Source: Candidatus Obscuribacterales bacterium (GTDB lineage Bacteria > Cyanobacteriota > Vampirovibrionia > Obscuribacterales > Obscuribacteraceae). Taken from it: DNA of 34,494 nt. Below are positions 30,656 through 34,494 of this stretch, one piece after another. The position numbers and the translations under genes were made by a program. Each line of letters opens with the position of its first letter. Within the stretch, counting starts at the first letter, position 1. The notes below the pieces were generated by a model that was given only the letters and a program-made list of their open reading frames with translations, was not told the DNA's origin and searched no databases. The DNA is taken from positions 1 through 34,494 of the forward strand of contig CASBPX010000224.1 in NCBI GenBank assembly GCA_949127735.1, in the 5' to 3' direction.

Positions 30656-31234
30656 ATGTTCTATTCATTCTTAGACTTAGCCTTAGACTTAGCCTTCGCT
30701 TCGGCCGAAGACGTTAATCGGGTTACGGGCATCGGGCTTGCGATTCTCGCTTGTGCGGTAGTCTGTGCCCTGACCCACTATTTCAGCGCTGAAAACCGCC
30801 GACATCGACGTCTAATCGCTCTTATTCAACAGGTGCAAACAGCTGTGCGGCATATCGCGGTCAGCGCTGAAACACGCGACATGCTGCCCGCTGCTGTGCA
30901 CGAATTTTACCGGGCAAAAAAGCTCAAGGCCACCAGGCCTGCCCTACCTCTCACACTTCAACAGTCGATGTTGCTCTGCGAACAGCAGTGCCTGCAAATT
31001 CTCGAACGGGCGAGTAGAGAAACCATTCTCGCTTTATCTACCAGCAAGAAGCTCGGTCAAGTGTCTCGGTTATTTGAGAAAAGCGACCTCGACTATAAGC
31101 TGCGCAGGCAGGTGCAGGCGAAATATCGACAGGCAGCCCGAGCACTTGTGCTGAAGCGCTATATTCTGGCCGACAACTACGCCGACGAAGCTCTAGCGCT
31201 GCTCGAAGGAACAAACAAAAAAACGCTCAGCTAA
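30656..31234 (+). CDS. Membrane-anchored helical protein, unknown
   Basis: 192 residues. A membrane segment (VTGIGLAILACAVVCALTHYF, about 23-43) is followed by a long helical, charged region with possible coiled coils (RRLIALIQQVQTAVRHIAVSAET; LDYKLRRQVQAKYRQAARALVLKRYILADNYADEALALLEG). The N-terminus LDLALDLA arises from a 12-bp DNA repeat (30671-30694). No known family. It is the first gene of the plus-strand set. The sequence before the ATG (CTCTAACACCAAT) has no Shine-Dalgarno sequence. Confidence 0.65.
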   Translation: MFYSFLDLALDLAFASAEDVNRVTGIGLAILACAVVCALTHYFSAENRRHRRLIALIQQVQTAVRHIAVSAETRDMLPAAVHEFYRAKKLKATRPALPLTLQQSMLLCEQQCLQILERASRETILALSTSKKLGQVSRLFEKSDLDYKLRRQVQAKYRQAARALVLKRYILADNYADEALALLEGTNKKTLS

Positions 31235-31254
31235 AAACAGCCAATTGTCAAAAA

Positions 31255-32271
31255 ATGAAACTCGTCACCTACATGCGACGACCTGTCTGTCGCTTCCCCC
31301 AATTGTTAGGAGACAAACCTGACTCCACCACAGATTTAGAGCGTTATCACAACGCTGTAGAGGCCGCGGTAAAACTTGAACATGCGGGCTTGCAAGTGAT
31401 GCTCAGTTGTCGGCAAGATCACTACTTGCTCAATGTCATTCAAAACGAAATTTTGCATGACGCCGCTCGCATTGCGTTCTCGAGGGCGGTGGGAGTATTT
31501 GAAAATCTGCACGCCGTGCGTGTGCAAGAGCTTGTCTGCCGGCGCCAGCGGCAATTAACAGCCATTCAGCCTATGCAGGCCGAAGTGATCGCGCTGCGTG
31601 CGGCCTGCGAGCTAGAAATCAAGGCCTGTCACCGCGAAGAAACCAGGCTGGGATGGCAAAAGAATGACGCCTACGCGCTGCTCAAATGTGCTGCGCAAGA
31701 CGAACATCGCACGGCGACGATTATTGCCGCAGAAATTGGTCGACCCATAGACCCAGTTGTAAACGCGCTACCTGAGCGGCTCAAGCAGTACGAGGCAGCT
31801 TACCTGAAAGAACTTGAGCAGCTAACTAACGAAAGTCAGCTAAAGGTCAAGGCCCTCAAGAACAGCTGCGAAGAAAAAATTGCTCCAATATGGCGAGAAT
31901 ATCTAGAAGCCACCGCCAAAGTCGAGAGCGATTTCCAAACGCTGTGTAACCAGGCGAAAGAAGAGTGCGAGAGTGCCATTACCAGTGCGCAGACGGAACT
32001 CGAAACCTGCCTCACTGCCAGCCGCGCGGCCATCGACGCAGTTTATGCGCCCTTTTACGCAGCAGAGCGGGCGCTGGAATTAGCGGCAAAAGCACTATTG
32101 CAGCAAATGCACGAAGTTCGCGCCGGCAGCAATCAACTTGTGGCCGACGCCATAAGCAAAATGTACAGTCAGGGGCTATCAAAAGCAGAAAAATCAACAA
32201 ACAAAAACAAGGTCGACATCGAAATCGAGATCAACTCAGCCTTCGACATCGACACTACAGGTGGTGCTTAA
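31255..32271 (+). CDS. Long coiled-coil protein, unknown
   Basis: A 338-residue, soluble, alanine/glutamate-rich protein that is almost entirely helical. The coiled-coil pattern is clear at about 165-280 (LKELEQLTNESQLKVKALKNSCEEKIAPIWREYLEATAKVESDFQTLCNQAKEECESAITSAQTELE). A KNKVDIEIEINSAFDIDTT tail ends it. No catalytic motif is visible. It lies 20 bp after the membrane-anchored helical protein and could be its partner. The leader is TTGTCAAAAA before the ATG, without a Shine-Dalgarno sequence. Confidence 0.68.
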   Translation: MKLVTYMRRPVCRFPQLLGDKPDSTTDLERYHNAVEAAVKLEHAGLQVMLSCRQDHYLLNVIQNEILHDAARIAFSRAVGVFENLHAVRVQELVCRRQRQLTAIQPMQAEVIALRAACELEIKACHREETRLGWQKNDAYALLKCAAQDEHRTATIIAAEIGRPIDPVVNALPERLKQYEAAYLKELEQLTNESQLKVKALKNSCEEKIAPIWREYLEATAKVESDFQTLCNQAKEECESAITSAQTELETCLTASRAAIDAVYAPFYAAERALELAAKALLQQMHEVRAGSNQLVADAISKMYSQGLSKAEKSTNKNKVDIEIEINSAFDIDTTGGA

Positions 32272-32331
32272 CGCAGTAAATCGATAAATCACTCAAACAA
32301 GCCTTAGTAATCAATTCAACTGTCTACAAAA

Positions 32332-32568
32332 ATGTCAATCGTCTTCCTGATCATCTTCGCTCTAGTGCTGGTTGCAGCCTACAAACTCGGCCTCAAAACC
32401 GAACAAGACAATGTGCTGGGCGGCGTCTGCGCCGGCATCGCCACCTACACCAAACTTCCACCCAATCTCATACGCGTGCTCGCCTGCGTGCTCTGCGTGG
32501 TCACTGGCGGCATCGTGGCACTGCTCTACATCGGCTTGTGGATAACATTGCCGGCTCGGGAGCAATAA
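32332..32568 (+). CDS. PspC-domain membrane protein
   Basis: 78 residues. The C-terminal 55 match the PspC domain: DNVLGGVCAGIATYTKLPPNLIRVLACVLC ... GGIVALLYIGLWITLPAREQ, with the usual GGVCxGIA turn and one membrane span. Unlike the shortest PspC proteins it has an additional hydrophobic N-terminal segment (VFLIIFALVLVAAYKLGL). PspC family members sit in the inner membrane and take part in envelope-stress or membrane-integrity responses. It lies 60 bp after the coiled-coil gene; the leader is TCTACAAAA. Confidence 0.85.
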   Translation: MSIVFLIIFALVLVAAYKLGLKTEQDNVLGGVCAGIATYTKLPPNLIRVLACVLCVVTGGIVALLYIGLWITLPAREQ

Positions 32569-32601
32569 AAATCGTTCCTATCTCCATTCAAATCAAACTC
32601 T

Positions 32602-32934
32602 ATGATCACAAAAAAACCTTCGCTCAAATTCCTCGTCACCATTGCGGCCATGTTGGCGGTATTCTTATTCGGCCAATACATTGGCGGTACCTTGCACCAA
32701 TTTGTTAAAGCAGGGCTGGTGGCCATGGCTATTCAACTAGTGGTGGGCTTTATCGCCGCTGCAGTCACCTTGACGCCGGTAGGTACTGCACCTTCCATCT
32801 CGGTGCGTAACATTATGCTGCGTGTCGGAATAGTCTGCTTGATTGGCGCCCTGATTCTGGGAGGGCTTGCTGAAGCCGCAGGCGTTCTAATTGGCGTCGA
32901 CTGTGGACTCCGTTATCACCGCAGCGTGCTCTGA
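32602..32934 (+). CDS. Small multi-span membrane protein, unknown
   Basis: 110 residues with three membrane helices (FLVTIAAMLAVFLFGQYIGG, GLVAMAIQLVVGFIAAAVTL, IMLRVGIVCLIGALILGGLAEAAGVLI). No family is recognised. It is the last gene of the plus-strand set, 33 bp after the PspC gene and just before a strong terminator. No Shine-Dalgarno sequence (ATCAAACTCT before the ATG). Confidence 0.65.
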   Translation: MITKKPSLKFLVTIAAMLAVFLFGQYIGGTLHQFVKAGLVAMAIQLVVGFIAAAVTLTPVGTAPSISVRNIMLRVGIVCLIGALILGGLAEAAGVLIGVDCGLRYHRSVL

Positions 32935-32954
32935 AGCGAGCTACCGATCACACC

Positions 32955-32985
32955 AAAGCTAGGCCCTGACCAGGGGCCTAGTCTT
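32955..32985 (+). terminator. Intrinsic terminator of the plus-strand set
   Basis: CTAGGCCC (32959-32966) pairs with GGGCCTAG (32974-32981) around a 7-nt loop. AAAG on the left and CTTT on the right extend it after one bulged base. It ends transcription of the 30656-32934 genes. Confidence 0.85.
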
Positions 32986-33045
32986 TGCCCATATTTTACT
33001 ACTCTATACAGTATGAACTACAAAATCGAAAGGGAAAGAAAGGGA

Positions 33046-33066
33046 GAGAGGATAGGACATCCTCTC
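33046..33066 (-). terminator. Hairpin with pyrimidine tail after the lipoprotein gene
   Basis: GAGAGGAT (33046-33053) pairs with ATCCTCTC (33059-33066). On the minus strand it is followed by CTCCCTTTCTTTCCCTTT, about 150 bp after the lipoprotein stop. It is a fair terminator candidate rather than a certain one. Confidence 0.5.
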
Positions 33067-33212
33067 CTCCCTGCTTGTTGATCGCAGCTGCCATCCCAAT
33101 ACAATAAATCTACCGAGCGAAATCTACGCTGAGCAAAACTGCTTCGACTTGACTCTTCGCAGCATTAGCAGTGCAAGCCGCCGTGACAAAGCTCGATCAA
33201 AGCCTAGACGGC

Positions 33213-33641
33213 TTAATTGCCTTGCGGCTTGAGACGAAAGTTGTCACGCATGTCGACAAGCATCCATGCCTCCATCTGCGGTGCACCAACCGTGCCCATG
33301 ATCTGCTCTTCGGTCATGAGTTGGCCGCCAGCGGGAGCATACCAGACGTGGCCCTTGAAGACAGTGCGCTGACTGGCGTGATAGACGTACTCGAGCCGCT
33401 CACCGCCGTCACAGACGACCTCGATCAGGGCATACTGACCGGCGACGTGGGTATTCAGGCGCAGGCAATTGACGAGGTTGCCACCAGACGGTATCGTCGC
33501 CAAATCTTGGTCGACCAGACCTTGCAGAAAAGCCGCATCAGCAGCAGGCGGATCGACCGGATCGCGATTGCAGGCACTGAGGGCAGACAGCACCAGCAAG
33601 GCGACAGAAGAAGCGATCAATTTCGAGTTCCAGGATTTCAT
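33213..33641 (-). CDS. Small lipoprotein, unknown function
   Basis: 142 residues from the ATG at 33641: MKSWNSKLIASSVALLVLSALSAC, a lipoprotein signal with lipobox LSAC (Cys24), followed by an acidic start to the mature domain (NRDPVDPPAADAAF). The mature part has two further cysteines (VNCLRLN, VVCDGGE) that may pair, and the sequence YHASQRTVFKGHVWYAPAGGQ. No known family. The frame is open further upstream to 33791, but the lipoprotein start fits far better. An overlapping plus-strand frame (33171-33773) is its shadow. Confidence 0.75.
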   Translation of the reverse strand: MKSWNSKLIASSVALLVLSALSACNRDPVDPPAADAAFLQGLVDQDLATIPSGGNLVNCLRLNTHVAGQYALIEVVCDGGERLEYVYHASQRTVFKGHVWYAPAGGQLMTEEQIMGTVGAPQMEAWMLVDMRDNFRLKPQGN

Positions 33642-34494
33642 ATGATTCCAATCAAAAAGCTTGGGGCCGATAAGGACAGACCCAAGTGGAAGGACGGAGG
33701 GGGAAAAGAAAAACCGAGCACGAGGGCTCGATACAGTTGGGACGTGCCACAATGCCAACAGGCAACAAAGTGAGAAAATTATCAGAGCCACCGGTCAAAT
33801 TCAGTGAGCTGATAATCACGGCCACGTAGAAGACAGCACACTGTCGGGAAATGAGAGTTCGAATAGGATTATTCTTTTTGTTTTTGAAAGGTTGTTTGCA
33901 ACTTATGAGTAGAGTGTTGAGATATAACTTTCATCCTAATTAAGGCCACTCTGACTAATCAACTTTAAGTAAATTTTCCAATCAAAAAAGACTGGCGAAC
34001 AACACAAGCCGGTATTGCCAGCACATCATTCAAAACGGCAATGCTTATTGTGTTTCAAGACCTGCTTGAGCAGCTACTACAGAAAGACCAGAGCCAGCGC
34101 AAAGTAGTCGCTGCGCTAATCGTTACAAAAGGAAACCACTAGCGCAGCGTCACCGCCAGTAGTGGCATAAACAAAAAAAAAGACGAAGCAAAAGCTTAAG
34201 CAATCGCCACGCAGCAAAATACGATCTCACAGATCGCCTAAAATAATTCACACGCCTGTGCCGGCAATACCCTGCAAACAGATCGTTTAGCGGTCCAAGC
34301 AACACTTTAGTTAGACAACTTTGGCTTTTTGTGGGCGAAAAGACCAGCAGAATTATAACTTTACTAAGTTCCGGTTTTACCAACAACTACATAGAACAGT
34401 AGCGCTATTTTTTAGAGTAACGGTTCGGCAAGCACAGGTATATGCAGTTGGCGGACTAGTTTCAGGAGATCTGCCATGCTTTAATTTGGCAATA
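33642..34494. other. Right-hand 853 bp without a convincing gene
   Basis: A/T-rich DNA with no credible ORF; a minus-strand 78-codon frame at 34150-34386 lacks any coding character. An inverted repeat pair is present: GGTATTGCCAGCAC (34011-34024) and GTGCCGGCAATACC (34258-34271), matching at 13 of 14 positions, 233 bp apart. Smaller dyads occur around 34095-34165 (AGCGCA/TGCGCT and CCACTA/TAGTGG). I see no tRNA or recognisable promoter. Confidence 0.5.

Noticed and set aside
33171..33773. 200-codon plus-strand ORF
   Set aside because: It lies opposite the lipoprotein gene, which has a clear lipobox signal; this frame has no recognisable domain and a run of charged low-complexity residues at its end.
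34150..34386. 78-codon minus-strand ORF near the right edge
   Set aside because: There is no start signal, and the composition is that of translated A/T-rich DNA (many L, R, F, Y) with no domain.

Overview
The window looks like chromosomal DNA from a non-photosynthetic relative of the cyanobacteria, probably the Obscuribacterales/Melainabacteria (Vampirovibrionia). This is inferred from a homologue of the plant-chloroplast/cyanobacterial At5g03900 protein family, an envelope with TolC/HlyD export and lipoproteins, and a family of low-complexity secreted or glycine-rich proteins. No rRNA, tRNA, CRISPR array, integrase or transposase was recognised, so the assignment rests on proteins alone.

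Layout. 1-6.3 kb: the end of an SNF2 helicase, a small repeat protein, then minus-strand genes. These include a prlF-yhaV type II toxin-antitoxin pair that reads through a 40-codon ORF into the At5g03900-type membrane protein, and a two-gene unit of a trypsin-like protease and a TPR protein. 6.4-11.5 kb: exported or enzymatic single genes (an unknown protein, a secreted protein overlapping an LRR lipoprotein, a secreted caspase-fold peptidase, a GNAT acetyltransferase, a YcxB-like membrane protein). 11.5-16.9 kb: a compact export cassette (ABC transporter, HlyD adaptor, TolC channel, ArsR-type repressor). It has matching dyad operators at both promoters and is bracketed by a near-identical 26-bp direct repeat. 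16.9-19.2 kb: a duplicated S41 peptidase whose N-terminal copy has lost its catalytic serine.

19.2-26.4 kb holds a local gene family: three paralogues with an 'AKLxREGxLF' plus glycine-rich module, two of them fused to a GNAT-like domain. They are interleaved with a lytic transglycosylase, a hexose-6-phosphate mutarotase and a hydrophilic protein that shares an LPxLEIxG motif with the transglycosylase. Two related 26-bp palindromes and duplicated upstream blocks accompany this family.

26.4-34.5 kb is different in character. After about 600 bp of hairpins and low-complexity DNA come two divergent gene sets. The minus-strand set has a DnaC/IstB-like ATPase, an EF-hand membrane protein, an isochorismatase-fold hydrolase and three small unknowns. 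The plus-strand set has two helical/coiled-coil proteins, a PspC-domain protein and a small membrane protein, ending in a strong terminator. A lipoprotein follows. Almost no gene here has a Shine-Dalgarno sequence, unlike many genes to the left. This is the best candidate for an undescribed mobile, viral or domesticated system, although no hallmark gene proves it.
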